From Taudactylus pleione (Eukaryota; Chordata; Amphibia; Anura; Myobatrachidae), in assembly GCA_031769625.1 (NCBI GenBank), contig JAUIMM010002563.1:1-64000 (forward strand): a DNA stretch of 64,000 nucleotides, written 5' to 3'. The notes below the pieces were generated by a model. The model saw nothing but the letters and a program-made list of their open reading frames with translations. It had not been told where the DNA came from and ran no database searches. Below are positions 12,371 through 27,300 of this stretch, in pieces; the stretch's first letter is position 1, and each line of letters opens with the position of its first letter. Position numbers and translations under genes: made by a program.

Positions 12371-15300
12371 AATGCCTTTTTGGCCTAAAACGAGCAATTG
12401 CTGTTTTCTCTTAAACGCAACATGGGAGCAAAACCATTTCACATCAAATTTGTGGGTCTTGGTCTTCAACACATCTCGTGAAATTTTGAGCTGTCTGTGT
12501 TTGCTACAAGAGGAGATAACACAAAGTATGCGCTTTTGTTATTTCCATTGCTTTCAATGCATTTTGGCCTAAAACGTGCAATTGCAGTTTTCTCTTAAAC
12601 ACAACATGAGAGAAAAACCATTTCACATCACATTTGTGGGTCTTGGTCTTCAACAGATCTGGTGAAATTTTGAGCTGTCTGTGTTTGCTACAAGAGGAGA
12701 TAACACAAAGTATGTGCTTTTGTGGTTTCCATTGCTTTCAATGCATTTTGGCCTAAAACGAGCAATTGCTGTTTTCTCTTAAACGCAACATGGGAGAATA
12801 ACCATTTCACATCACATTTGTGGGTCTTGGTCTTCAACACATCCAGTGAAATTTTGAGCTGTCTGTGTTTGCTACAAGAGGAGATAACACAAAGTATGCG
12901 CTTTTGTGGTTTCCATTGCTTTCAATGCATTTTGGCCTAAAACGAGCAATTGCTGTTTTCTCTTAAACGCAACATGGGAGAAAAACCATTTCACATCACA
13001 TTTGTGGGTCTTGGTCTTCAACACATCTCGTGAAATTTTGAGCTGTCTGTGTTTGCTACAAGAGGAGATAACACAAAGTATGCGCTTTTGTTATTTCCAT
13101 TGCTTTCAATGCATTTTGGCCTAAAACGTGCAATTGCAGTTTTCTCTTAAACGCAACATGGGAGAATAACTATTTCACATCACATTTGTGGGTCTTGGTC
13201 TTCAACACATCCAGTGAAATTTTGAGCTGTCTGTGTTTGCTACAAGAGGAGATAACACAAAGTATGCGCTTTTGTGGTTTCCATTGCTTTCAATGCATTT
13301 TGGCCTAAAACGAGCAATTGCTGTTTTCTCTTAAACGCAACATGGGAGAATAACCATTTCACATCACATTTGTGGGTCTTGGTCTTCAACACATCCAGTG
13401 AAATTTTGAGCTGTCTGTGTTTGCTACAAGAGGAGATAACACAAAGTATGCGCTTTTGTTGTTTCCATTGCTTTCAATGCATTTTGGCCTAAAACTAGCA
13501 ATTGCTGTTTTCTCTTAAACGCAACATGGGAGAATAACCATTTCACATCACATTTGTGGGTCTTGGTCTTCAACACATCCAGTGAAATTTTGAGCTGTCT
13601 GTGTTTGCTACAAGAGGAGATAACACAAAGTATGCGCTTTTGTGGTTTCCATTGCTTTCAATGCATTTTGGCCTAAAACGAGCAATTGCTGTTTTCTCTT
13701 AAACGCAACATGGGAGAAAAACCATTTCACATCACATTTGTGGGTCTTGGTCTTCAACACATCTCGTGAAATTTTGAGCTGTCTGTGTTTGCTACAAGAG
13801 GAGATAACACAAAGTATGCGCTTTTGTTATTTCCATTGCTTTCAATGCATTTTGGCCTAAAACGAGCAATTGCTGTTTTCTCTTAAACGCAACATGGGAG
13901 AATAACCATTTCACATCACATTTGTGGGTCTTGGTCTTCAACACATCCAGTGAAATTTTGAGCTGTCTGTGTTTGCTACAAGAGGAGATAACACAAAGTA
14001 TGCGCTTTTGTTGTTTCCATTGCTTTCAATGCATTTTGGCCTAAAACGAGCAATTGCTGTTTTCTCTTAAACGCAACATGGGAGAATAACCATTTCACAT
14101 CACATTTGTGGGTCTTGGTCTTCAACACATCCAGTGAAATTTTGAGCTGTCTGTGTTTGCTACAAGAGGAGATAACACAAAGTATGCGCTTTTGTGGTTT
14201 CCATTGCTTTCAATGCATTTTGGCCTAAAACGAGCAATTGCTGTTTTCTCTTAAACGCAACATGGGAGAATAACCATTTCACATCACATTTGTGGGTCTT
14301 GGTCTTCAACACATCCAGTGAAATTTTGAGCTGTCTGTGTTTGCTACAAGAGGAGATAACACAAAGTATGCGCTTTTGTGGTTTCCATTGCTTTCAATGC
14401 ATTTTGGCCTAAAACGAGCAATTGCTGTTTTCTCTTAAACGCAACATGGGAGAATAACCATTTCACATCACATTTGTGGGTCTTGGTCTTCAACACATCC
14501 AGTGAAATTTTGAGCTGTCTGTGTTTGCTACAAGAGGAGATAACACAAAGTATGCGCTTTTGTGGTTTCCATTGCTTTCAATGCATTTTGGCCTAAAACT
14601 AGCAATTGCTGTTTTCTCTTAAACGCAACATGGGAGAAAAACCATTTCACATCACATTTGTGGGTCCTGGTCTTCAACACATCTCGTGAAATTTTGAGCT
14701 GTCTGTGTTTGCTACAAGAGGAGATAACACAAAGTATGCGCTTTTGTTATTTCCATTGCTTTCAATGCATTTTGGCCTAAAACGAGCAATTGCTGTTTTC
14801 TCTTAAACGCAACATGGGAGAATAACCATTTCACATCACATTTGTGGGTCTTGGTCTTCAACACATCCAGTGAAATTTTGAGCTGTCTGTGTTTGCTACA
14901 AGAGGAGATAACACAAAGTATGCGCTTTTGTGGTTTCCATTGCTTTCAATGCATTTTGGCCTAAAACTAGCAATTGCTGTTTTCTCTTAAACGCAACATG
15001 GGAGAAAAACCATTTCACATCACATTTGTGGGTCCTGGTCTTCAACACATCTCGTGAAATTTTGAGCTGTCTGTGTTTGCTACAAGAGGAGATAACACAA
15101 AGTATGCGCTTTTGTTATTTCCATTGCTTTCAATGCATTTTGGCCTAAAACGAGCAATTGCTGTTTTCTCTTAAACGCAACATGGGAGAATAACCATTTC
15201 ACATCACATTTGTGGGTCTTGGTCTTCAACACATCCAGTGAAATTTTGAGCTGTCTGTGTTTGCTACAAGAGGAGATAACACAAAGTATGCGCTTTTGTT

Positions 15301-18300
15301 GTTTCCATTGCTTTCAATGCATTTTGGCCTAAAACGAGCAATTGCTGTTTTCTCTTAAACGCAACATGGGAGAATAACCATTTCACATCACATTTGTGGG
15401 TCTTGGTCTTCAACACATCCAGTGAAATTTTGAGCTGTCTGTGTTTGCTACAAGAGGAGATAACACAAAGTATGCGCTTTTGTGGTTTCCATTGCTTTCA
15501 ATGCATTTTGGCCTAAAACGAGCAATTGCTGTTTTCTCTTAAACGCAACATGGGAGAATAACCATTTCACATCTCATTTGTGGGTCTTGGTCTTCAACAC
15601 ATCCAGTGAAATTTTGAGCTGTCTGTGTTTGCTACAAGAGGAGATAACACAAAGTATGCGCTTTTGTGGTTTCCATTGCTTTCAATGCATTTTGGCCTAA
15701 AACGAGCAATTGCTGTTTTCTCTTAAACGCAACATGGGAGAAAAACCATTTCACATCACATTTGTGGGTCTTGGTCTTCAACACATCTCGTGAAATTTTG
15801 AGCTGTCTGTGTTTGCTACAAGAGGAGATAACACAAAGTATGCGCTTTTGTTATTTCCATTGCTTTCAATGCATTTTGGCCTAAAACGAGCAAATGCTGT
15901 TTTCTCTTAAACGCAACATGGGAGAATAACCATTTCACATCACATTTGTGGGTCTTGGTCTTCAGCACATCCAGTGAAATTTTGAGCTGTCTGTGTTTGC
16001 TACAAGAGGAGATAACACAAAGTATGCGCTTTTGTTATTTCCATTGCTTTCAATGCATTTTGGCCTAAAACGTGCAATTGCAGTTTTCTCTTAAACGCAA
16101 CATGGGAGAATAACCATTTCACATCACATTTGTGGGTCTTGGTCTTCAACACATCCATTGAAATTTTGAGCTGTCTGTGTTTACTACAAGAGGAGATAAC
16201 ACAAAGTATGCGCTTTTGTTGTTTCCATTGCTTTCAATGCATTTTGGCATAAAACGTGCAATTGCTGTTTTCTCTTAAACGCAACATGGGAGAATAACCA
16301 TTTCACATCACATTTGTGGGTCTTGGTCTTCAACACATCCAGTGAAATTTTGAGCTGTCTGTGTTTGCTACAAGAGGAGATAACACAATGTATGCGCTTT
16401 TGTGGTTTCCATTGCTTTCAATGCATTTTGGCATAAAACGAGCAATTGCTGTTTTCTCTTAAACGCAACATGGGAGAAAAACCATTTCACATCACATTTG
16501 TGGGTCTTGGTCTTCAACACATCCAGTGAAATTTTGAGCTGTCTGTGTTTGCTACAAGAGGAGATAACACAAAGTATGTGCTTTTGTTGTTTCCATTGCT
16601 TTCAATGCATTTTGGCCTAAAACGAGCAATTGCAGTTTTCTCTTAAACGCAACATGGGAGAATAACCATTTCACATCACATTTGTGGGTCTTGGTCTTCA
16701 ACACATCCAGTGAAATTTTGAGCTGTCTGTGTTTGCTACAAGAGGAGATAACACAAAGTATGCGCTTTTGTGGTTTCCATTGCTTTCAATGCATTTTGGC
16801 CTAAAACGAGCAATTGCTGTTTTCTCTTAAACGCAACATGGGAGAAAAACCATTTCACATCACATTTGTGGGTCTTGGTCTTCAACACATCCAGTGAAAT
16901 TTTGAGCTGTCTGTGTTTGCTACAAGAGGAGATAACACAAAGTATGCGCTTTTGTTATTTCCATTGCTTTCAATGCATTTTGGCCTAAAACGAGCAATTG
17001 CTGTTTTCTCTTAAACGCAACATGGGAGAATAACCATTTCACATCACATTTGTGGGTCTTGGTCTTCAACACATCCAGTGAAATTTTGAGCTGTCTGTGT
17101 TTGCTACAAGAGGAGATAACACAAAGTATGCGCTTTTGTTGTTTCCATTGCTTTCAATGCATTTTGGCCTAAAACGAGCAATTGCTGTTTTCTCTTAAAC
17201 GCAACATGGGAGAAAAACCATTTCACATCACATTTGTGGGTCTTGGTCTTCAACACATCCAGTGAAATTTTGAGCTGTCTGTGTTTGCTACAAGAGGAGA
17301 TAACACAAAGTATGCGCTTTTGTTGTTTCCATTGCTTTCAATGCATTTTGGCCTAAAACGAGCAACTGCTGTTTTCTCTTAAACGCAACATGGGAGAATA
17401 ACCATTTCACATCACATTTGTGGGTCTTGGTCTTCAACAGATCTGGTGAAATTTTGAGCTGTCTGTGTTTGCTACAAGAGGAGATAACACAAAGTATGCG
17501 CTTTTGTGGTTTCCATTGCTTTCAATGCATTTTGGCCTAAAACGAGCAATTGCTGTTTTCTCTTAAACGCAACATGGGAGAATAACCATTTCACATCACA
17601 TTTGTGGGTCTTGGTCTTCAACACATCCAGTGAAATTTTGAGCTGTCTGTGTTTGCTACAAGAGGAGATAACACAAAGTATGCGCTTTTGTTGTTTCCAT
17701 TGCTTTCAATGCATTTTGGCCTAAAACGAGCAATTGCTGTTTTCTCTTAAACGCAACATGGGAGAAAAACCATTTCACATCACATTTGTGGGTCTTGGTC
17801 TTCAACACATCCAGTGAAATTTTGAGCTGTCTGTGTTTGCTACAAGAGGAGATAACACAAAGTATGCGCTTTTGTGGTTTCCATTGCATTCAATGCATTT
17901 TGGCCTAAAACGAGCAATTGCTGTTTTCTCTTAAACGCAACATGGGAGAATAACCATTTCACATCACATTTGTGGGTCTTGGTCTTCAACATATCCAGTG
18001 AAATTTTGAGCTGTCTGTGTTTGCTACAAGAGGAGATAACACAAAGTATGCGCTTTTGTGGTTTCCATTGCTTTCAATGCATTTTGGCCTAAAACGAGCA
18101 ATTGCTGTTTTCTCTTAAACGCAACATGGGAGAATAAACATTTCACATCACATTTGTGGGTCTTGGTCTTCAACACATCCAGTGAAATTTTGAGCTGTCT
18201 GTGTTTGCTACAAGAGGAGATAACACAAAGTATGCGCTTTTGTGGTTTCCATTGCTTTCAATGCATTTTGGCCTAAAACGAGCAATTGCTGTTTTCTCTT

Positions 18301-21300
18301 AAACGCAACATGGGAGAAAAACCATTTCACATCACATTTGTGGGTCTTGGTCTTCAACACATCTCGTGAAATTTTGAGCTGTCTGTGTTTGCTACAAGAG
18401 GAGATAACACAAAGTATGCGCTTTTGTTATTTCCATTGCTTTCAATGCATTTTGGCCTAAAACGTGCAATTGCAGTTTTCTCTTAAACGCAACATGGGAG
18501 AATAACTATTTCACATCACATTTGTGGGTCTTGGTCTTCAACACATCCAGTGAAATTTTGAGCTGTCTGTGTTTGCTACAAGAGGAGATAACACAAAGTA
18601 TGCGCTTTTGTGGTTTCCATTGCTTTCAATGCATTTTGGCCTAAAACGAGCAATTGCTGTTTTCTCTTAAACGCAACATGGGAGAATAACCATTTCACAT
18701 CACATTTGTGGGTCTTGGTCTTCAACACATCCAGTGAAATTTTGAGCTGTCTGTGTTTGCTACAAGAGGAGATAACACAAAGTATGCGCTTTTGTGGTTT
18801 CCATTGCTTTCAATGCATTTTGGCCTAAAACGAGCAATTGCTGTTTTCTCTTAAACGCAACATGGGAGAAAAACCATTTCACATCACATTTGTGGGTCTT
18901 GGTCTTCAACACATCTCGTGAAATTTTGAGCTGTCTGTGTTTGCTACAAGAGGAGATAACACAAAGTATGCGCTTTTGTTATTTCCATTGCTTTCAATGC
19001 ATTTTGGCCTAAAACGAGCAATTGCTGTTTTCTCTTAAACGCAACATGGGAGAATAACCATTTCACATCACATTTGTGGGTCTTGGTCTTCAACACATCC
19101 AGTGAAATTTTGAGCTGTCTGTGTTTGCTACAAGAGGAGATAACACAAAGTATGCGCTTTTGTTGTTTCCATTGCTTTCAATGCATTTTGGCCTAAAACG
19201 AGCAATTGCTGTTTTCTCTTAAACGCAACATGGGAGAATAACCATTTCACATCACATTTGTGGGTCTTGGTCTTCAACACATCCAGTGAAATTTTGAGCT
19301 GTCTGTGTTTGCTACAAGAGGAGATAACACAAAGTATGCGCTTTTGTGGTTTCCATTGCTTTCAATGCATTTTGGCCTAAAACGAGCAATTGCTGTTTTC
19401 TCTTAAACGCAACATGGGAGAAAAACCATTTCACATCACATTTGTGGGTCTTGGTCTTCAACACATCTCGTGAAATTTTGAGCTGTCTGTGTTTGCTACA
19501 AGAGGAGATAACACAAAGTATGCGCTTTTGTTATTTCCATTGCTTTCAATGCATTTTGGCCTAAAACGTGCAATTGCAGTTTTCTCTTAAACGCAACATG
19601 GGAGAATAACCATTTCACATCACATTTGTGGGTCTTGGTCTTCAACACATCCAGTGAAATTTTGAGCTGTCTGTGTTTGCTACAAGAGGAGATAACACAA
19701 AGTATGCGCTTTTGTGGTTTCCATTGCTTTCAATGCATTTTGGCCTAAAACGAGCAATTGCTGTTTTCTCTTAAACGCAACATGGGAGAATAACCATTTC
19801 ACATCACATTTGTGGGTCTTGGTCTTCAACACATCTCGTGAAATTTTGAGCTGTCTGTGTTTGCTACAAGAGGAGATAACACAAAGAATGCGCTTTTGTT
19901 GTTTGCATTGCTTTCAATGCATTTTGGCCTAAAACGAGCAATTGCTGTTTTCTCTTAAACGCAACATGGGAGAATAACCATTTCACATCACATTTGTGGG
20001 TCTTGGTCTTCAACACATCCAGTGAAATTTTGAGCTGTCTGTGTTTGCTACAAGAGGAGATAACACAAAGTATGCGCTTTTGTGGTTTCCATTGCTTTCA
20101 ATGCATTTTGGCCTAAAACGAGCAATTGCTGTTTTCTCTTAAACGCAACATGGGAGAAAAACCATTTCACATCACATTTGTGGGTCTTGGTCTTCAACAC
20201 ATCTCGTGAAATTTTGAGCTGTCTGTGTTTGCTACAAGAGGAGATAACACAAAGTATGCGCTTTTGTTATTTCTATTGCTTTCAATGCATTTTGGCCTAA
20301 AACGTGCAATTGCAGTTTTCTCTTAAACACAACATGAGAGAAAAACCATTTCACATCACATTTGTGGGTCTTGGTCTTCAACAGATCTGGTGAAATTTTG
20401 AGCTGTCTGTGTTTGCTACAAGAGGAGATAACACAAAGTATGCGCTTTTGTGGTTTCCATTGCTTTCAATGCATTTTGGCCTAAAACGAGCAATTGCTGT
20501 TTTCTCTTAAACGCAACATGGGAGAATAACCATTTCATATCACCTTTGTGGGTCTTGGTCTTCAACACATCTCGTGAAATTTTGAGCTGTCTGTGTTTGC
20601 TACAAGAGGAGATAACACAAAGTATGCGCTTTTGTTATTTCTTTTGCTTTCAATGCATTTTGGCCTAAAACGTGCAATTGCAGTTTTCTCTTAAACACAA
20701 CATGAGAGAAAAACCATTTCACATCACATTTGTGGGTCTTGGTCTTCAACAGATCTGGTGAAATTTTGAGCTGTCTGTGTTTGCTACAAGAGGAGATAAC
20801 ACAAAGTATGCGCTTTTGTGGTTTCCATTGCTTTCAATGCATTTTGGCCTAAAACGAGCAATTGCTGTTTTCTCTTAAACGCAACATGGGAGAATAACCA
20901 TTTCATATCACCTTTGTGGGTCTTGGTCTTCAACACATCCAGTGAAATTTTGAGCTGTCTGTGTTTGCTACAAGAGGAGATAACACAAAGTATGCGCTTT
21001 TGTTGTTTCCATTGCTTTCAATGCATTTTGGCCTAAAACGAGCAATTGCTGTTTTCTCTTAAACGCAACATGGGAGAATAACCATTTCACATCACATTTG
21101 TGGGTCTTGGTCTTCAACACATCCAGTGAAATTTTGAGCTGTCTGTGTTTGCTACAAGAGGAGATAACACAAAGTATGCACTTTTGTTATTTCCATTGCT
21201 TTCAATGCATTTTGGCCTAAAACGTGCAATTGCAGTTTTCTCTTAAACGCAACATGGGAGAATAACCATTTCACATCACATTTGTGGGTCTTGGTCTTCA

Positions 21301-24300
21301 ACACATCCAGTGAAATTTTGAGCTGTCTGTGTTTGCTACAAGAGGAGATAACACAAAGTATGCGCTTTTGTTGTTTCCATTGCTTTCAATGCATTTTGGC
21401 CTAAAACGTGCAATTGCTGTTTTCTCTTAAATGCAACATGGGAGAATAACCATTTCACATCACATTTGTGGGTCTTGGTCTTCAACACATCCAGTGAAAT
21501 TTTGAGCTGTCTGTGTTTGCTACAAGAGGAGATAACACAATGTATGCGCTTTTGTGGTTTCCATTGCTTTCAATGCATTTTGGCATAAAACGAGCAATTG
21601 CTGTTTTCTCTTAAACGCAACATGGGAGAATAACCATTTCACATCACATTTGTGGGTCTTGGTCTTCAACACATCTCGTGAAATTTTGAGCTGTCTGTGT
21701 TTGCTACAAGAGGAGATAACACAAAGTATGCGCTTTTGTTATTTCCATTGCTTTCAATGCATTTTGGCCTAAAACGAGCAATTGCTGTTTTCTCTTAAAC
21801 GCAACATGGGAGAATAACCATTTCACATCACATTTGTGGGTCTTGGTCTTCAACACATCCAGTGAAATTTTGAGCTGTCTGTGTTTGCTACAAGAGGAGA
21901 TAACACAAAGTATGCGCTTTTGTTGTTTCCATTGCTTTCAATGCATTTTGGCCTAAAACGAGCAATTGCTGTTTTCTCTTAAACGCAACATGGGAGAAAA
22001 ACCATTTCACATCACATTTGCGGGTCTTGGTCTTCAACACATCCAGTGAAATTTTGAGCTGTCTGTGTTTGCTACAAGAGGAGATAACACAAAGTATGCG
22101 CTTTTGTTTTTTTTCCATTGCTTTCAATGCATTTTGGCCTAAAACAAGCAATTGCTGTTTTCTCTTAAACGCAACATGGGAGAAAAACCATTTCACATCA
22201 CATTTGTGGGTCTTGGTCTTCAACACATCCAGTGAAATTTTGAGCTGTCTGTGTTTGCTACAAGAGGAGATAACACAAAATATGCGCTTTTGTGGTTTCC
22301 ATTGCTTTCAATGCATTTTGGCCTAAAACGAGCAATTGCTGTTTTCTCTTAAACGCAACATGGGAGAATAACCATTTCACATCACATTTGTGGGTCTTGG
22401 TCTTCAACACATCCAGTGAAATTTTGAGCTGTCTGTGTTTGCTACAAGAGGAGATAACACAAAGTATGCGCTTTTGTTATTTCCATTGCTTTCAATGCAT
22501 TTTGGCCTAAAACGAGCAAATGCTGTTTTCTCTTAAACGCAACATGGGAGAATAACCATTTCACATCACATTTGTGGGTCTTGGTCTTCAGCACATCCAG
22601 TGAAATTTTGAGCTGTCTGTGTTTGCTACAAGAGGAGATAACACAAAGTATGCGCTTTTGTTATTTCCATTGCTTTCAATGCATTTTGGCCTAAAACGTG
22701 CAATTGCAGTTTTCTCTTAAACGCAACATGGGAGAATAACCATTTCACATCACATTTGTGGGTCTTGGTCTTCAACACATCCATTGAAATTTTGAGCTGT
22801 CTGTGTTTACTACAAGAGGAGATAACACAAAGTATGCGCTTTTGTTGTTTCCATTGCTTTCAATGCATTTTGGCATAAAACGTGCAATTGCTGTTTTCTC
22901 TTAAACGCAACATGGGAGAATAACCATTTCACATCACATTTGTGGGTCTTGGTCTTCAACACATCCAGTGAAATTTTGAGCTGTCTGTGTTTGCTACAAG
23001 AGGAGATAACACAATGTATGCGCTTTTGTGGTTTCCATTGCTTTCAATGCATTTTGGCATAAAACGAGCAATTGCTGTTTTCTCTTAAACGCAACATGGG
23101 AGAATAACCATTTCACATCACATTTGTGGGTCTTGGTCTTCAACACATCCAGTGAAATTTTGAGCTGTCTGTGTTTCAATGCCTTTTTGGCCTAAAACGA
23201 GCAATTGCTGTTTTCTCTTAAACGCAAAATGGGAGCAAAACCATTTCACATCACATTTGTGGGTCTTGGTCTTCAACACATCTCGTGAAATTTTGAGCTG
23301 TCTGTGTTTGCTACAAGAGGAGATAACACAAAGTATGCGCTTTTGTTATTTCCATTGCTTTCAATGCATTTTGGCCTAAAACGTGCAATTGCAGTTTCTC
23401 TTAAACACAACATGAGAGAAAAACCATTTCACATCACATTTGTGGGTCTTGGTCTTCAACAGATCTGGTGAAATTTTGAGCTGTCTGTGTTTGCTACAAG
23501 AGGAGATAACACAAAGTATGCGCTTTTGTGGTTTCCATTGCTTTCAATGCATTTTGGCCTAAAACGAGCAATTGCTGTTTTCTCTTAAACGCAACATGGG
23601 AGAAAAACCATTTCACATCACATTTGTGGGTCTTGGACTTCAATACATCCAGTGAAATTTTGAGCTGTCTGTGTTTGCTACAAGAGGAGATAACACAAAG
23701 TATGCGCTTTTGTTGTTTCCATTGCTTTCAATGCATTTTGGCCTAAAACGAGCAATTGCTGTTTTCTCTTAAACGCAACATGGGAGAAAAACCATTTCAC
23801 ATCACATTTGTGGGTCTTGGTCTTCAACACATCCAGTGAAATTTTGAGCTGTCTGTGTTTGCTACAAGAGGAGATAACACAAAGTATGCGCTTTTGTGGT
23901 TTCCATTGCATTCAATGCATTTTGGCCTAAAACGAGCAATTGCTGTTTTCTCTTAAACGCAACATGGGAGAAAAACCATTTCACATCACATTTGTGGGTC
24001 TTGGTCTTCAACACATCCAGTGAAATTTTGAGCTGTCTGTGTTTGCTACAAGAGGAGATAACACAAAGTATGCGCTTTTGTTGTTTCCATTGCTTTCAAT
24101 GCATTTTGGCCTAAAACGAGCAATTGCTGTTTTCTCTTAAACGCAACATGGGAGAAAAACCATTTCACATCACATTTGTGGGTCTTGGTCTTCAACACAT
24201 CCAGTGAAATTTTGAGCTGTCTGTGTTTCAATGCCTTTTTGGCCTAAAACGAGCAATTGCTGTTTTCTCTTAAACGCAACATGGGAGCAAAACCATTTCA

Positions 24301-27300
24301 CATCACATTTGTGGGTCTTGGTCTTCAACACATCTCGTGAAATTTTGAGCTGTCTGTGTTTGCTACAAGAGGAGATAACACAAAGTATGCGCTTTTGTTA
24401 TTTCCATTGCTTTCAATGCATTTTGGCCTAAAACGTGCAATTGCAGTTTTCTCTTAAACACAACATGAGAGAAAAACCATTTCACATCACATTTGTGGGT
24501 CTTGGTCTTCAACAGATCTGGTGAAATTTTGAGCTGTCTGTGTTTGCTACAAGAGGAGATAACACAAAGTATGCGCTTTTGTGGTTTCCATTGCTTTCAA
24601 TGCATTTTGGCCTAAAACAAGCAATTGCTGTTTTCTCTTAAACGCAACATGGGAGAATAACCATTTCACATCACATTTGTGGGTCTTGGTCTTCAACACA
24701 TCCAGTGAAATTTTGAGCTGTCTGTGTTTGCTACAAGAGGAGATAACACAAAGTATGCGCTTTTGTGGTTTCCATTGCTTTCAATGCATTTTGGCCTAAA
24801 ACGAGCAATTGCTGTTTTCTCTTAAACGCAACATGGGAGAAAAACCATTTCACATCACATTTGTGGGTCTTGGTCTTCAACACATCTCGTGAAATTTTGA
24901 GCTGTCTGTGTTTGCTACAAGAGGAGATAACACAAAGTATGCGCTTTTGTTATTTCCATTGCTTTCAATGCATTTTGGCCTAAAACGTGCAATTGCAGTT
25001 TTCTCTTAAACGCAACATGGGAGAATAACTATTTCACATCACATTTGTGGGTCTTGGTCTTCAACACATCCAGTGAAATTTTGAGCTGTCTGTGTTTGCT
25101 ACAAGAGGAGATAACACAAAGTATGCGCTTTTGTGGTTTCCATTGCTTTCAATGCATTTTGGCCTAAAACGAGCAATTGCTGTTTTCTCTTAAACGCAAC
25201 ATGGGAGAATAACCATTTCACATCACATTTGTGGGTCTTGGTCTTCAACACATCCAGTGAAATTTTGAGCTGTCTGTGTTTGCTACAAGAGGAGATAACA
25301 CAAAGTATGCGCTTTTGTTGTTTCCATTGCTTTCAATGCATTTTGGCCTAAAACGAGCAATTGCTGTTTTCTCTTAAACGCAACATGGGAGAATAACCAT
25401 TTCACATCACATTTGTGGGTCTTGGTCTTCAACACATCCAGTGAAATTTTGAGCTGTCTGTGTTTGCTACAAGAGGAGATAACACAAAGTATGCGCTTTT
25501 GTGGTTTCCATTGCTTTCAATGCATTTTGGCCTAAAACGAGCAATTGCTGTTTTCTCTTAAACGCAACATGGGAGAATAACCATTTCACATCACATTTGT
25601 GGGTCTTGGTCTTCAACACATCCAGTGAAATTTTGAGCTGTCTGTGTTTGCTACAAGAGGAGATAACACAACGTATGCGCTTTTGTTGTTTCCATTGCTT
25701 TCAATGCATTTTGGCCTAAAACGAGCAATTGCTGTTTTCTCTTAAACGCAACATGGGAGAAAAACCATTTCACATCACATTTGTGGGTCTTGGTCTTCAA
25801 CACATCCAGTGAAATTTTGAGCTGTCTGTGTTTGCTACAAGAGGAGATAACACAAAGTATGCGCTTTTGTGGTTTCCATTGCTTTCAATGCATTTTGGCC
25901 TAAAACGAGCAATTGCTGTTTTCTCTGAAACGCAACATGGGAGAATAACCATTTCACATCACATTTGTGGGTCTTGGTCTTCAACACATCCAGTGAAATT
26001 TTGAGCTGTCTGTGTTTGCTACAAGAGGAGATAACACAAAGTATGCGCTTTTGTGGTTTCCATTGCTTTCAATGCATTTTGGCCTAAAACGAGCAATTGC
26101 TGTTTTCTCTTAAACGCAACATGGGAGAAAAACCATTTCACATCACATTTGTGGGTCTTGGTCTTCAACACATCCAGTGAAATTTTGAGCTGTCTGTGTT
26201 TGCTACAAGAGGAGATAACACAAAGTATGCGCTTTTGTGGTTTCCATTGCTTTCAATGCATTTTGGCCTAAAACGAGCAATTGCTGTTTTCTCTTAAACG
26301 CAACATGGGAGAATAACCATTTCACATCAAATTTTGGGTCTTGGTCTTCAACACATCCAGTGAAATTTTGAGCTGTCTGTGTTTGCTACAAGAGGAGATA
26401 ACACAAAGTATGCGCTTTTGTTGTTTCCATTGCTTTCAATGCATTTTGGCCTAAAACGAGCAATTGCTGTTTTCTCTTAAACGCAACATGGGAGAAAAAC
26501 CATTTCACATCACATTTGTGGGTCTTGGTCTTCAACACATCCAGTGAAATTTTGAGCTGTCTGTGTTTGCTACAAGAGGAGATAACACAAAGTATGCGCT
26601 TTTGTGGTTTCCATTGCTTTCAATGCATTTTGGCCTAAAACGAGCAATTGCTGTTTTCTCTTAAACGCAACATGGGAGAATAACCATTTCACATCACATT
26701 TGTGGGTCTTGGTCTTCAACACATCCAGTGAAATTTTGAGCTGTCTGTGTTTGCTACAAGAGGAGATAACACAAAGTATGCGCTTTTGTTTTTTTTCCAT
26801 TGCTTTCAATGCATTTTGGCCTAAAACAAGCAATTGCTGTTTTCTCTTAAACGCAACATGGGAGAAAAACCATTTCACATCACATTTGTGGGTCTTGGTC
26901 TTCAACACATCCAGTGAAATTTTGAGCTGTCTGTGTTTGCTACAAGAGGAGATAACACAAAATATGCGCTTTTGTGGTTTCCATTGCTTTCAATGCATTT
27001 TGGCCTAAAACGAGCAATTGCTGTTTTCTCTTAAACGCAACATGGGAGAAAAACCATTTCACATCACATTTGTGGGTCTTGGTCTTCAACACATCTCGTG
27101 AAATTTTGAGCTGTCTGTGTTTGCTACAAGAGGAGATAACACAAAGTATGCGCTTTTGTTATTTCCATTGCTTTCAATGCATTTTGGCCTAAAACGAGCA
27201 ATTGCTGTTTTCTCTTAAACGTAACATGGGAGAATAACCATTTCACATCACATTTGTGGGTCTTGGTCTTCAACACATCCAGTGAAATTTTGAGTTGTCT